From NCBI GenBank assembly GCA_905339165.1, contig CAJPFH010000045.1, forward strand, positions 1 to 64,000: 64,000 nucleotides of DNA, read 5' to 3'. This stretch comes from Flavobacteriales bacterium. GTDB lineage: Bacteria > Bacteroidota > Bacteroidia > Flavobacteriales_E > Vicingaceae. Positions within the stretch are counted from its first letter, which is position 1; every line of letters begins with the position of its first letter. This document shows positions 19,229 through 28,951 of the stretch, piece by piece. The notes under the pieces were generated by a model. The model was given only the letters and a program-made list of their open reading frames with translations. It did no database searches and was not told the origin of the DNA. A program made the translations under genes and the position numbers.

Positions 19229-21529
19229 ATGCCAAATTCGAAAAAATATAAAAAACAATATTCCGAATTTCGTGAGAGTAAAGGCATAAGGAATAATACA
19301 TTTATTTTACTGATGTACCTTGCGATTCCATATTGTTCAGCTACTGCACAACAGTTAACCCCGAAATCTATTTCGTGTTTGAATTTAATTAAACAATCGA
19401 ATTTAAATTTACACATGCAACCCGACTCGGTAAAACATATTCCTGCGAATATGGATAAGCCTACCATTGATGCCGCTTGGTTTGAACCAAACGCCACACC
19501 CTGCTTGGTTGGGAAATACCAAAAAATGGAAATAGGGCTTAAATTACCCGAAATTGTACAGGAAAAAATAGATAATTTTTTAAAGAGAATCCAGCCGGAA
19601 AATCAGCTAAACCCTTATGACCCCGAATTGTTAGACGTAAAAATTATATTACAATCACCCTCTAACCAACAATACATAAAGCCGGCATTTTACTATGAAC
19701 CTTACGAAAATGTTGGAGGAATTTATGTAAAACAAAATACCGATTTTCCTTTTCGCTTTAGATTTGCACCCGATGAGTTAGGTTCTTGGAAACTGAGCGT
19801 AAGTGTGGTAATGCCCAATCAAACCATTAATGGGAATTATGTAATTACATTTGTTTGCGTCCCCTCTAATCACAACGGCTACCTTGTAAAAGGAAACTAT
19901 GGCGATGAAAGAGACCGCTACCTTTACTTCAAAGAAAGCAAAACCACATTTAAAGGAATAGGTATGAATATTACCCATTCTACCTATGATGACAATTGGA
20001 CCCCCACCGAGTTGGCACAACACAAAACATGGATACAAAACTTTGCAAATAATGGAGGTAATTTTTTGCGACTGGAATTGGGAGCACAAAATGCGTTACC
20101 CGATTGGATTGAGTTCAACAACTATACACCACGCATGAAACACATGCAGATGTTTGATGAACTGATTGATTTAGCTGAAGAAAAGAATATTTATTTTATG
20201 TTGTTCAGGCATCACGTAGAAGTTCTTAAAGATGGTCCTGAATGGGATCATGTAAGTTGGGTGGAGAATCCCTATAAAAAAGCATTTAATCTTACACAAA
20301 GAATAGATTTTTTTACTCATCCGGAGGTAATAAAATGGCAAAAACATTGTCTCCGTTACATCATGGCTCGTTGGGGATATAGCTCTAATATGTCGGTATA
20401 TGAATATTCGGAATTAGACCTCTTTATTCCGGAAAGCGAAGGGAGAGGGGATATATTTGGTAAACCATCAAAATCGACAGAACAAACTTCGATACGAGAT
20501 TGGCTAGCTCAAATGGCATTTACCACAAAAAGGCATAATCCTAATTTATTATTTACCATCACTTTTACACAGGGTAAATCTCCGGGCAGACTGAAAGAAT
20601 TATATGAATTGCCAAAAAAAAATAGTTATGATTTTAACCATGTGGTAGATTTAGTAGGTTTTCACCAGTACCACGATGAACGTAAATACACCAATTATGA
20701 AGACCGTTTTGAACAAACTGATAAATTATGGAAATATTTTAACAAACCGGTCATTTGTGAAGAAATAGGTTTTAGCGATGACCCTACCAATTTAATTTAT
20801 TGCTGCGAACCCTATGAATTTAAAAATAATGTATGGGCCACTTTTATGATGGGCAATATGAGCAGTGGTATGCACTGGTGGTGGGATAGGGGAATATTTA
20901 AAAGTGGGCACGAGCAGTATTTTCAGTATTTAAATAACTTTTTAAATTCAGAAAATTTAGAATCGTTTTCATACAAGCCTAATAAGTGGAAAGATGGTAG
21001 TATAGATAAAATGAAAATAGCAAATTACTATTTGCTTTCAAACAATAACGATCGTGTTCTTGGCTGGGTACACAATGCCACCTATCGGTGGCGTAATTTA
21101 CTTAACACCTCAAATTGCATACAGCAAATTTTTAACCATACCTTTCGTTGTGTATGTGAAGACGGACATACTCTAATAACAACAAACCCCTCAACCAATC
21201 AGCCCTTTGATTATTATTCAAAGAAATATAAAGACGAATATGAAAGCAATGTATCAGATGTAGTGAGTGAAAGTTTTAAAGTAGAAGGATTAAAAAAATC
21301 TATAAATCTCACAAAAAAACATTGGTATCTGATAGAGTTTTACCATACACAAGGTGTTTTGCCCGAGAAACTGTTTAGCCATTCCTTTGTGTTATATTCT
21401 AATAGCAGTGGGAGTATTAAAATTCCCATTACTCTTAATACACTGGCTCCCGATTATGCTTATAAGGTAAGTTATCTAGGCTACCATAAAAACAAGCCGA
21501 ATGTACAATTAACGGATAATGGAAAATAG
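19229..21529 (+). CDS. Putative secreted glycoside hydrolase (DUF5060 + TIM barrel)
   Basis: A 766-residue protein. A hydrophobic stretch at residues 24-40 ending in SATAQQ looks like a signal peptide behind a long basic N-region. Residues ~85-210 resemble the DUF5060 Ig-like domain (GKYQKMEIGL, FRFRFAPDELGSWKLSV). Residues ~240-600 look like a TIM barrel, with FLRLELGAQNALPDW, YEYSELDLFIPES and VICEEIGFSDDP; the acidic pairs suit a retaining hydrolase. A C-terminal beta domain follows. No sorting domain is seen. Substrate unknown. It starts 9 nt after the transporter gene. Confidence 0.7.
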   Translation: MPNSKKYKKQYSEFRESKGIRNNTFILLMYLAIPYCSATAQQLTPKSISCLNLIKQSNLNLHMQPDSVKHIPANMDKPTIDAAWFEPNATPCLVGKYQKMEIGLKLPEIVQEKIDNFLKRIQPENQLNPYDPELLDVKIILQSPSNQQYIKPAFYYEPYENVGGIYVKQNTDFPFRFRFAPDELGSWKLSVSVVMPNQTINGNYVITFVCVPSNHNGYLVKGNYGDERDRYLYFKESKTTFKGIGMNITHSTYDDNWTPTELAQHKTWIQNFANNGGNFLRLELGAQNALPDWIEFNNYTPRMKHMQMFDELIDLAEEKNIYFMLFRHHVEVLKDGPEWDHVSWVENPYKKAFNLTQRIDFFTHPEVIKWQKHCLRYIMARWGYSSNMSVYEYSELDLFIPESEGRGDIFGKPSKSTEQTSIRDWLAQMAFTTKRHNPNLLFTITFTQGKSPGRLKELYELPKKNSYDFNHVVDLVGFHQYHDERKYTNYEDRFEQTDKLWKYFNKPVICEEIGFSDDPTNLIYCCEPYEFKNNVWATFMMGNMSSGMHWWWDRGIFKSGHEQYFQYLNNFLNSENLESFSYKPNKWKDGSIDKMKIANYYLLSNNNDRVLGWVHNATYRWRNLLNTSNCIQQIFNHTFRCVCEDGHTLITTNPSTNQPFDYYSKKYKDEYESNVSDVVSESFKVEGLKKSINLTKKHWYLIEFYHTQGVLPEKLFSHSFVLYSNSSGSIKIPITLNTLAPDYAYKVSYLGYHKNKPNVQLTDNGK

Positions 21530-21590
21530 TATTTAAAATGCTTGTTACGGTTTGGGGATTACAGTTGCAGTAATATGGCTAAATCAAAGG

Positions 21591-21612
21591 GTAAATTTAT
21601 TAGGAAATTTAC
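21591..21612 (+). terminator. Possible terminator after the hydrolase gene
   Basis: GTAAATTT, six-base loop, AAATTTAC, then TTTTCAACTTTT. An AT-only stem, so weak. It overlaps the end of the convergent MORN-repeat gene. Confidence 0.35.
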
Positions 21613-23321
21613 TTTTCAACTTTTACTCCGTTTTTAAAATGCATTTCCGTAACCGGGTCAGTTGGTTTTTTTCCATAATAAATCCATTTGCCATGAGGCA
21701 CACCGTTTTTATAATTTAATTCGCTTTGGATGCTACCCCAAGGATACCATGAGGTTATTTTACCGTCTTGTCTTCCATTTACATAGGTGGCTTCCCGTAA
21801 TTTATTTCCTGTATCGTAGTAGTAAATCCACCAGGCATGCTGTTTTCCGTTAAGGTAAGTACCTTCCGAATCTTTTTTTCCGTTTTCGAAGTATGAAATA
21901 TATGCTCCGTTTAGTGTGCCATTGGTATAGTTTTCAAATAATTTATCCAATCCGTTTTCGAAATAATATTTCCACGAATCGTCTTTTACTCCGTTAACAT
22001 AGAAACCAATGTAGTTTATATTACCATTAGGATACCATGCTTTCCATTCCCCGTCCATGATTCCTTGTTTGTAAGAGCCTTCTTGCATAGGTTTGCCATC
22101 ATCGTACCACGCTTTCCATAAACCTTCTTCCAGTCCATTTAAAAAATTACCCTGTTTTACTAAAATGCCTTTATCCGACCAGGTAAGCCATTCTCCCTCA
22201 CGTTTTCCATTTTTGTACATTCCTTCTTTCCATTTCAACCCGCTTTTATACCAATACGTCCAAAGGCTGTCTCTCAGTTCCTCTTTATAAAATCCTCCAT
22301 ATTCCTTGCTCCCAACATCGTGGTAATAAAATAGCCATTTTCCGTGGCGCAACCCTTCTTTAAATTCGCCTTCAAAATCTTTGTTTCCGTTGGGTAAAAA
22401 ATAAACCCATCGGCCCTCTTTACTTCCGTTTATATAATGGCCTTCCGTGCTAGGTTTTCCGTTAGAGAACCATTCTTTGCATGGGCCATTTTCTTTTCCA
22501 TTTGTAAAATATAATTCTTTAATTATAGTGCCGTTTTCGTTCCAATAAATCCATAATCCTTCTTTCTGTCCTTTATTTAATTTTCCTTCTAATCTTTTTT
22601 GACCATTATTGAAATAGTAGGTCCATTTTCCATGCATTACATCATTTTCGTAAAAGCCTTCGTAATCGGTTTTTCCATTTTCGAACCATGTTTTCCATTT
22701 CCCTTCCTTTTTCCCTTTTTCGTAGGTGCCGTCTATTTTTTTCAACCCGTTTTTATGTGTTTCAATAACACGGCCTTTTCCATTTTCAACCAAGGGGTTG
22801 TTTTGGGCATCGAAATAGCTGATTAGGAATGAAACTCCATTTTCGTATTTAGAAATTGATTTAATATTTCCGTTTTCGTGCCATTCGGTGGAAGTTCCCT
22901 GCAGCGTATCGTTTTTATAAATAACTTCTCGTTGAGGTTTTCCGTTTTCGAAAAAACTGATCCAAATACTATCCCTATACCCAATGTTGTATTTTCCTTT
23001 TTGTTGTGGGTTTCCGTTTTCGTAGTAGGCTATAAACATACCATGTTTGCGGTTTCTGCTAAAATTCCCTTGTTCCCGAATTTTTCCGTTTTCCCAGAAA
23101 TAAGTGTACTCTCCATTGTATAAGCCTTCTTTGTAGGTTATTTGCTGAATAAGTATTCCGTTTTCGTTCCAAAATTTCCATATACCATCTTCCAGCCCGT
23201 CAGTAATCTTACCTTCGGCTTTTTTCTTCTCGTTTTTCCAGTAGTAAGTTTCTATCTGTTGAGCAAAAAGGCTTACAGAAAAAACCACTAAAAAAATGGA
23301 TATGAATAATTTTTTTATCAT
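21609..23321 (-). CDS. Exported protein of ~22 MORN-like (YwqK-type) repeats
   Basis: About 570 residues from ATG 23321, which gives a clean signal peptide (MIKKLFISIFLVVFSVSLFAQ). An upstream TTG at 23336 lies inside the likely promoter and is rejected. The mature protein is made almost wholly of ~24-residue units of the form W-x-Y/W-x-x-NG-x4-EG-x-Y-x-NG-x3-GxW; I count 22. One longer linker (YFDAQNNPLVENGKGR) sits after unit 6. This MORN_2 pattern is often labelled 'YwqK antitoxin', but there is no toxin gene alongside and the protein is exported. A periplasmic or surface scaffold is more likely. Confidence 0.85.
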   Translation of the reverse strand: MIKKLFISIFLVVFSVSLFAQQIETYYWKNEKKKAEGKITDGLEDGIWKFWNENGILIQQITYKEGLYNGEYTYFWENGKIREQGNFSRNRKHGMFIAYYENGNPQQKGKYNIGYRDSIWISFFENGKPQREVIYKNDTLQGTSTEWHENGNIKSISKYENGVSFLISYFDAQNNPLVENGKGRVIETHKNGLKKIDGTYEKGKKEGKWKTWFENGKTDYEGFYENDVMHGKWTYYFNNGQKRLEGKLNKGQKEGLWIYWNENGTIIKELYFTNGKENGPCKEWFSNGKPSTEGHYINGSKEGRWVYFLPNGNKDFEGEFKEGLRHGKWLFYYHDVGSKEYGGFYKEELRDSLWTYWYKSGLKWKEGMYKNGKREGEWLTWSDKGILVKQGNFLNGLEEGLWKAWYDDGKPMQEGSYKQGIMDGEWKAWYPNGNINYIGFYVNGVKDDSWKYYFENGLDKLFENYTNGTLNGAYISYFENGKKDSEGTYLNGKQHAWWIYYYDTGNKLREATYVNGRQDGKITSWYPWGSIQSELNYKNGVPHGKWIYYGKKPTDPVTEMHFKNGVKVEK

Positions 23322-23333
23322 AAAATTTGAACG

Positions 23334-23341
23334 CAAAATTA
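23334..23341 (-). promoter_or_regulatory. Predicted -7 box of the MORN-repeat gene
   Basis: TAATTTTG on the reverse strand, an exact TAnnTTTG match, 12 nt before ATG 23321. The transcript leader would be only a few bases. Confidence 0.4.
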
Positions 23342-23396
23342 TTTTTACACAAAGAGTGAAATTTTTTGTTTCAGAATAATTACCAACATTTGTACC

Positions 23397-24581
23397 ATGA
23401 TAACTATTGAAAAAGCCAAGGAACTAATACAAAAACAGCAAGTTAATAGCACCTTAAAATCCCTTGCTGTTAAAGAAGCATTAGATTATGTACTCAGTGA
23501 AAATATTTATGCCGTTATGGATTTGCCCCCCTTTCCCCAATCGGCAGTAGATGGATATGCGGCTTGTTTTGATGATGTAAAAGAAGTAAATACATTTCTT
23601 CCGGTAAGAAATGAGGCTGCTGCGGGAAATACACAATACCTTACTCTCGAAAGAGGAACCTGTATTCGTATTTTTACGGGAGCTCCGGTTCCTGAAGATG
23701 CCAATGTAGTGGTAATGCAAGAAAAAACACAAACTGCCGATGGGGGTATTATTATTCAGGAGTTTCCATTAAGAAAAGAACAAAACATAAGGCCCATTGG
23801 CGATGAAATAAAGAAAGGAGAAATTCTATTACCCAAAGGATTAAAATTAAATCCGGCAAGCATAGCCGTTCTCCTTTCGCAAGGGATACTTTCTGTGAAA
23901 GTATCTGAAAAACCAACGATAGGAATATTGGTAACAGGAACAGAATTGGTGCAACCGGGAAATGAACTAAAGCACGGACAGATTTATGAGTCGAATTCTG
24001 CCGCCATCGAAAACGCACTTAAAAAATTCTCTTATTATGTACAGAATGTATCGAAAGCTGATGATGACTATACCCTACTTGTAAAAACATTGAAAACATT
24101 ATTCGAAAGGAATGAGATAGTGATTGTATCGGGAGGTATCTCGGTGGGCGATTACGATTTTACAGGAAAGGCCCTTAAAGAGTTAGGGGTAGAAGAAATC
24201 TTTTACAAGGTAAATCAAAAGCCCGGAAAACCCGTCTTTTTCGGCAAGAGAGGTAATACCTTTGTTTTCGGATTACCCGGAAATCCTGCTGCTGCATTAG
24301 TGTGCTTGTATCAGTATGTAATTCCTTTACTGGCAAAAATAGAAGGACAAAGTGATGCCCCGTTTCCTATTATATATGCAGCAAGCGAAGAGGAGATACA
24401 TGTAAAAGACAGTCGCGGACATTTTTTAAAGGCTTTTTTAAGAAATGGACGGGTTTGTTTACTTGGCAAACAAGGTTCTCATATGTTGCAATCTTTTGCT
24501 ACATCTAATGCATTAATCTATTTACCGGCCGGAAAAAACGAAGTAAAAAAAGGAGAAATCGTAGAGGTGCATTTGGTGTAA
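23397..24581 (+). CDS. moeA: Molybdopterin molybdenumtransferase MoeA
   Basis: A 394-residue MoeA, which inserts molybdate into adenylylated molybdopterin. Conserved pieces are DLPPFPQSAVDGYA (residues ~42-55), RIFTGAPVPEDANVVVMQE, RPIGDEIKKGE, GTELVQPG, SGGISVGDYDF and VFGLPGNPAAALV. All domains are present, including the C-terminal beta domain. It stands apart from the other cofactor genes (moaE, moaC-mogA at 54758-56092), but serves the same enzyme, nitrate reductase NarG. A near-consensus -7 box AACATTTG ends 4 nt before the ATG, so the mRNA may be almost leaderless. Confidence 0.95.
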   Translation: MITIEKAKELIQKQQVNSTLKSLAVKEALDYVLSENIYAVMDLPPFPQSAVDGYAACFDDVKEVNTFLPVRNEAAAGNTQYLTLERGTCIRIFTGAPVPEDANVVVMQEKTQTADGGIIIQEFPLRKEQNIRPIGDEIKKGEILLPKGLKLNPASIAVLLSQGILSVKVSEKPTIGILVTGTELVQPGNELKHGQIYESNSAAIENALKKFSYYVQNVSKADDDYTLLVKTLKTLFERNEIVIVSGGISVGDYDFTGKALKELGVEEIFYKVNQKPGKPVFFGKRGNTFVFGLPGNPAAALVCLYQYVIPLLAKIEGQSDAPFPIIYAASEEEIHVKDSRGHFLKAFLRNGRVCLLGKQGSHMLQSFATSNALIYLPAGKNEVKKGEIVEVHLV

Positions 24582-24608
24582 ATAACCTCTTGTATGCCCT
24601 TATTTTTA

Positions 24609-24630
24609 AAAGGTTTTCAACCTTTTGGTT
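24609..24630 (+). terminator. Terminator-like hairpin after moeA
   Basis: AAAAGGTT, a three-base loop and AACCTTTT, followed by GGTTTTC. It lies in the 255-bp gap 24582-24836 before nrdJ. The rest of that gap is AT-rich, with no conserved cobalamin-riboswitch box seen. Confidence 0.5.
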
Positions 24631-24836
24631 TTCTGTTTAAATAAATTTTTACAATTTATTTAAATAAAAGTGCGGCCCTATTTTATAAATTTTTTTTATA
24701 AAACCAAAATCAATTTGTAAGATAAATTTTGTTGATAAAATATATCGGCAAGAAAAAAACTAAAAGTATAGTCTTTCTATCTTGCAGTGGTCAAAAAAGC
24801 ACTCCAAAAAACTTTACAAAATACTTAACTATTTAT

Positions 24837-27449
24837 ATGGAACAACTTATTAATCAAGCAGAAACAGCAAATCAAGAAGAAGTGAAATCAAATAAAAAGA
24901 AGCAAAACTCTGAAACAAAATCTAATTCTTATACCTACGAAGAGGTACTCGAAAGTTCTATTGCCTATTTTAAGGGTGATGAGCTAGCTGCAAATGTTTG
25001 GTTAAATAAATATGCATTAAAAGATTCTTATGGAAATTTCTTCGAAAAAAATCCCGATGAAATGCATTGGAGAATTGCAAAAGAAGTAGCACGCATAGAA
25101 GAAAAATACGAGAGCCCCCTTTCCCTGCAGGAAATTTATGATGTACTAAAAGACTTTAAATACATCGTACCACAAGGTGGTCCTATGACAGGTATAGGAA
25201 ACGATTATCAAATTGCTTCTCTATCGAATTGCTTCGTAATAGGAAATGATGGTCCTTCCGATTCGTACGGTGCCGTAATGAAAATAGATGAAGAACAAGT
25301 ACAGCTAATGAAAAGAAGAGGAGGAGTGGGGCACGATCTTTCTCACATTCGACCTAAGGGAACGCCCGTATTAAACAGTGCCCTCACATCAACTGGAGTA
25401 GTGCCCTTTATGGAGCGTTATTCAAACTCTACTCGTGAAGTAGCTCAAGATGGAAGAAGAGGAGCATTGATGCTTTCCATCTCGATAAAACACCCCGATG
25501 CCGAAGGATTTATTGATGCTAAGATGGATGGCACTAAAGTAACAGGAGCCAATGTTTCGGTAAAAATAGACGATGAGTTTATGAATGCGGTGGTACAAAA
25601 TACCCCCTATAAACAACAATTTCCCATTAATACAGAAAAACCAAAAATTGAAGTAGAGGCCGATGCCCAAAAAATTTGGAATAAAATCATACATAACGCG
25701 TGGAAATCGGCAGAACCCGGAGTGCTTTTTTGGGATACCGTAATCCGTGAATCTATACCCGATTGTTATTCGGACTTAGGTTTCAGAACCGTATCTACCA
25801 ACCCTTGCGGAGAAATTCCACTTTGCCCGTACGATAGCTGTCGGTTGTTAGCGGTAAACTTATATAGTTATGTAGAAAACCCTTTTACAAAACAAGCGAA
25901 GTTTAATTTCGATTTGTTTAAAAAACATGCCGGATTAGCATTAAGGATTATGGACGATATTGTAGATTTAGAAATAGAAAAAATAGATAAAATTATCCAC
26001 AAAATAGAGTCCGATCCCGAATCGATGGAAACCAAAAGAGTAGAATTCGATTTGTGGAAAAAAATAAAAACAAAATGCCTTAAAGGAAGAAGAACCGGTG
26101 TTGGAATAACAGCCGAAGGCGATATGTTTGCCGCACTTGGAATGAGATACGGCACCGATGAGGCTCTCGATTTCTCTGTACAAGTACATAAAACATTGGC
26201 CATAGAATGTTTCAGGAGTTCGGTACAGCTAGCAAAAGACAGAGGCTCCTTCCCTATTTATGATGCGATACGCGAAGAGAAAAATCCATTTATTCAACGC
26301 ATTAAAAAAGAAGACGAAGCTCTTTATAACGAGATGACAAAAGTAGGCAGAAGAAATATTGCCATGCTTACGATTGCCCCTACAGGTACAACAAGCATCA
26401 TGACACAGACTACCTCGGGAATAGAACCTGTGTTTTTACCTGCTTATAAAAGAAGAAAAAAAGTAAACCCAAATGATAAAAATGCAAAAGTATCCTTTGT
26501 TGATGAGGTTGGAGACTCATGGGAAGAATACCACGTATTTCATCACAAGTTTACCGAATGGCTAAAAATTAACGGATACAATGTAGAAGAAGTTGAAAAA
26601 ATGGACGATGCCAAACTGCAAAAAATTGTTACTAAATCGCCCTTCTACAAAGCAACAGCAAATGATGTAGATTGGGTGGCAAAAGTAAAAATGCAGGGAG
26701 CCATTCAAAAATGGGTAGACCACTCCATTAGCGTTACCGTAAATGTTCCTAACGATGTAACTGAAGAATTAATAAGCGAAATATACCTTACCGCATGGAA
26801 AAGCGGTTGCAAAGGCATTACCGTTTACAGAGATGGCTCACGCTCAGGAGTATTAGTTTCCGATAGCGATAAAAAGAAAGAAAAACAAAATATATTTACA
26901 GAAACAAATGCACCAAAACGCCCACAAGTTTTAGATGCTGAGATTATAAAATTTAAAAATAACGAAGAAGACTGGATTGCTGTTGTGGGTTTATTAAACG
27001 AGAGGCCCTACGAAATTTTTACCGGAAAAGCAGAAGAATCATTTGCCATACTATCTAAAGTAGATAAAGGATGGGTAATAAAAAGTAAAAATGGTGATGG
27101 TAAATCTCGATACGATTTTCAATATACTGATAAAAGTGGATACAAAACCACTATAGAAGGACTTTCTAGAACATTTAACAAAGAGTATTGGAACTATGCC
27201 CGCTTAATATCGGGTGTATTACGCCACGGAATGCCCATAGAATATGTAGTTGATATGGTTTCTGACTTACAACTTAGTGACGACTTGTTAAACACATGGA
27301 AAAACGGTGTAGTGAGAGCACTTAAAAAATTTATTCCAAATGGCACCATACCCTCAGATAATGTATGCCCAAGTTGCGGAGACGAATCTTTGGTGTATGA
27401 AGAAGGTTGCTTAAACTGTAAAAGTTGCGGCCACTCTAAATGTGGTTAG
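24837..27449 (+). CDS. nrdJ: Adenosylcobalamin-dependent ribonucleotide reductase (class II)
   Basis: About 870 residues from ATG 24837; an open frame continues upstream to TTG 24729, but that part is not reductase-like. Landmarks are SNCFVIGNDGPSDSYGAVM, RRGGVGHDLSHIRP, TNPCGEIPLCPYDSCRLLAVN (N-x-C-G-E radical site) and IAPTGTTSIMTQTTSGIEP. A C-terminal zinc/redox tail has CPSCG, GCLNCKSCG and CG. Family members reduce ribonucleotides with B12 as radical source and work with or without oxygen, which fits a facultative anaerobe. No NrdB partner is nearby. Confidence 0.93.
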   Translation: MEQLINQAETANQEEVKSNKKKQNSETKSNSYTYEEVLESSIAYFKGDELAANVWLNKYALKDSYGNFFEKNPDEMHWRIAKEVARIEEKYESPLSLQEIYDVLKDFKYIVPQGGPMTGIGNDYQIASLSNCFVIGNDGPSDSYGAVMKIDEEQVQLMKRRGGVGHDLSHIRPKGTPVLNSALTSTGVVPFMERYSNSTREVAQDGRRGALMLSISIKHPDAEGFIDAKMDGTKVTGANVSVKIDDEFMNAVVQNTPYKQQFPINTEKPKIEVEADAQKIWNKIIHNAWKSAEPGVLFWDTVIRESIPDCYSDLGFRTVSTNPCGEIPLCPYDSCRLLAVNLYSYVENPFTKQAKFNFDLFKKHAGLALRIMDDIVDLEIEKIDKIIHKIESDPESMETKRVEFDLWKKIKTKCLKGRRTGVGITAEGDMFAALGMRYGTDEALDFSVQVHKTLAIECFRSSVQLAKDRGSFPIYDAIREEKNPFIQRIKKEDEALYNEMTKVGRRNIAMLTIAPTGTTSIMTQTTSGIEPVFLPAYKRRKKVNPNDKNAKVSFVDEVGDSWEEYHVFHHKFTEWLKINGYNVEEVEKMDDAKLQKIVTKSPFYKATANDVDWVAKVKMQGAIQKWVDHSISVTVNVPNDVTEELISEIYLTAWKSGCKGITVYRDGSRSGVLVSDSDKKKEKQNIFTETNAPKRPQVLDAEIIKFKNNEEDWIAVVGLLNERPYEIFTGKAEESFAILSKVDKGWVIKSKNGDGKSRYDFQYTDKSGYKTTIEGLSRTFNKEYWNYARLISGVLRHGMPIEYVVDMVSDLQLSDDLLNTWKNGVVRALKKFIPNGTIPSDNVCPSCGDESLVYEEGCLNCKSCGHSKCG

Positions 27450-27451
27450 TG

Positions 27452-27498
27452 GAAAGCCTCATTTATCTTACGTTCTAAAATAAGTGAGGCTTTCTTTA
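27452..27498 (+). terminator. Terminator after nrdJ
   Basis: GAAAGCCTCA (27452-27461) pairs perfectly with TGAGGCTTTC (27485-27494), followed by TTTA. The loop is 23 nt. Confidence 0.75.
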
Positions 27499-27520
27499 AA
27501 GTACTGAGTTTACACGCTAA

Positions 27521-28939
27521 ATGATATTTAACTCTTTTGTTTTTCTCCTCTTTATATTTTTATTTTTTTCTTTTTGGAAACTCGCAAATAAAAAAGACAA
27601 AAGCAGATGGATTTATATTACGATTGCATCATTTGTCTTTTATGGTTGGTGGGATTGGCGTTTCCTTTTTCTCATTATTGGTAGTGGACTGATAGATTTC
27701 TTTGCAGGAAAAGCCATCGTAAAATTCCCGAATTACCGAAAACACTTTTTTATACTTTCATTACTCGGAAATATTGGTTCGCTGGCCGTCTTTAAATACA
27801 GTAGTTTTTTTGCATCGATAATAGACCGTGGTTTTTTTGCAGCAGGAATACAAATAAATCTGCAGGAACAAATTCCTGAATTTGCCCTCATTGTTCCGGT
27901 GGGCATTAGTTTCTACACATTTCAGTCTATGAGTTACACCATAGATATTTATAGAAACAGACTTTCACCGGTTAAAAATGTTTTTCACTTTTTTGCTTAC
28001 CTCTCTATGTTTCCGCAATTAGTGGCAGGACCTATTATTCGTGCAAAAGATATACTGGGGCAGTTATTGCAAGAAAGAAAAGCAAATGCAATACAAATTT
28101 GGCACGGAACAAAACTAGTGGCCTATGGATTTTTTCAAAAAACTGCCATTGCCGATAATTTATCTACTATTGTAAACGATGCTTTTTCCGGAAAAGCATC
28201 ATTCTCTTCTTCCGAATTTTGGTGGATAACAATGTTATGTTTTGCCTTTCAAATTTATTTCGACTTTAGTGGATACAGCCTTATTGCAAGAGGAACAGCA
28301 AAATGGATGGGATATCATTTCAAAATGAATTTCAATCATCCCTATTTGGCCACCTCAATGAAAGATTTTTGGAGCCGCTGGCATATTTCACTTTCCACAT
28401 GGTTCCGAGATTATGTTTACATCCCTTTAGGAGGTTCTAAAAATGGAAAATTAAACGCCCACAAAAACATGTGGGTTACAATGATAATTTCAGGTTTATG
28501 GCATGGAGCGTCCTTTACATTTATTATTTGGGGAATGGTACATGCCTTTTTTTTAAGTGTAGAAAGAATTTTTAATGGAGCAAAAACATTTCCGAAAAAC
28601 CGGATAAGCGACCTATTAATGTTTGTATTAGTTTTATTTCAAGTATTATTAGCTTGGGTTTTTTTTAGAGCAAACGATGTACAACAAGCAATACATATAG
28701 TAGGCACACTTTTTTTATTTACAACCGAATCGGGTATATTTAGCGTATATACTGCCGCAATACTTTTTTTATGCCTAGGAATTTTATCAGAATTAACATA
28801 TTATTTAAAATGCAAATCAGAAAGAGTTAAAAATATTTCGAAAATAAATTGGGTTGAAGTTTTTACAGTGAGCTTTTGTGTCTTCTCCTCTATTTATTTC
28901 AGAGGGCCGGAGGCTGCATTTATTTATTTTCAGTTTTAG
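27521..28939 (+). CDS. MBOAT-family O-acyltransferase (AlgI/PatA-like)
   Basis: A 472-residue polytopic membrane protein with about eleven helices. Landmarks are FYTFQSMSYTIDIYR, QLVAGPIIRAKD, DFWSRWHISLSTWFRDYVYIPLGGS and the catalytic histidine in SGLWHGASFTFIIWG. Such enzymes move acyl groups across the membrane for O-acetylation of polysaccharides. The next gene encodes a membrane-anchored SGNH-like protein, the usual partner that finishes the transfer. Acceptor polymer unknown. Confidence 0.92.
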   Translation: MIFNSFVFLLFIFLFFSFWKLANKKDKSRWIYITIASFVFYGWWDWRFLFLIIGSGLIDFFAGKAIVKFPNYRKHFFILSLLGNIGSLAVFKYSSFFASIIDRGFFAAGIQINLQEQIPEFALIVPVGISFYTFQSMSYTIDIYRNRLSPVKNVFHFFAYLSMFPQLVAGPIIRAKDILGQLLQERKANAIQIWHGTKLVAYGFFQKTAIADNLSTIVNDAFSGKASFSSSEFWWITMLCFAFQIYFDFSGYSLIARGTAKWMGYHFKMNFNHPYLATSMKDFWSRWHISLSTWFRDYVYIPLGGSKNGKLNAHKNMWVTMIISGLWHGASFTFIIWGMVHAFFLSVERIFNGAKTFPKNRISDLLMFVLVLFQVLLAWVFFRANDVQQAIHIVGTLFLFTTESGIFSVYTAAILFLCLGILSELTYYLKCKSERVKNISKINWVEVFTVSFCVFSSIYFRGPEAAFIYFQF

Positions 28940-28951
28940 CATAGATACAAA

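Noticed and set aside
21609-23321. YwqK-type antitoxin of a toxin-antitoxin pair
   Set aside because: The protein has an export signal, 22 repeats and no adjacent toxin gene; the label follows only from the repeat family.
24582-24836. Cobalamin riboswitch before the B12-dependent ribonucleotide reductase
   Set aside because: The gap is AT-rich and shows only a terminator-like hairpin; no GC-rich B12-box or multi-stem layout could be seen.
24729-24836. Upstream extension of nrdJ from TTG 24729
   Set aside because: The 36 codons are not reductase-like and ATG 24837 gives the usual charged N-terminus of this family.
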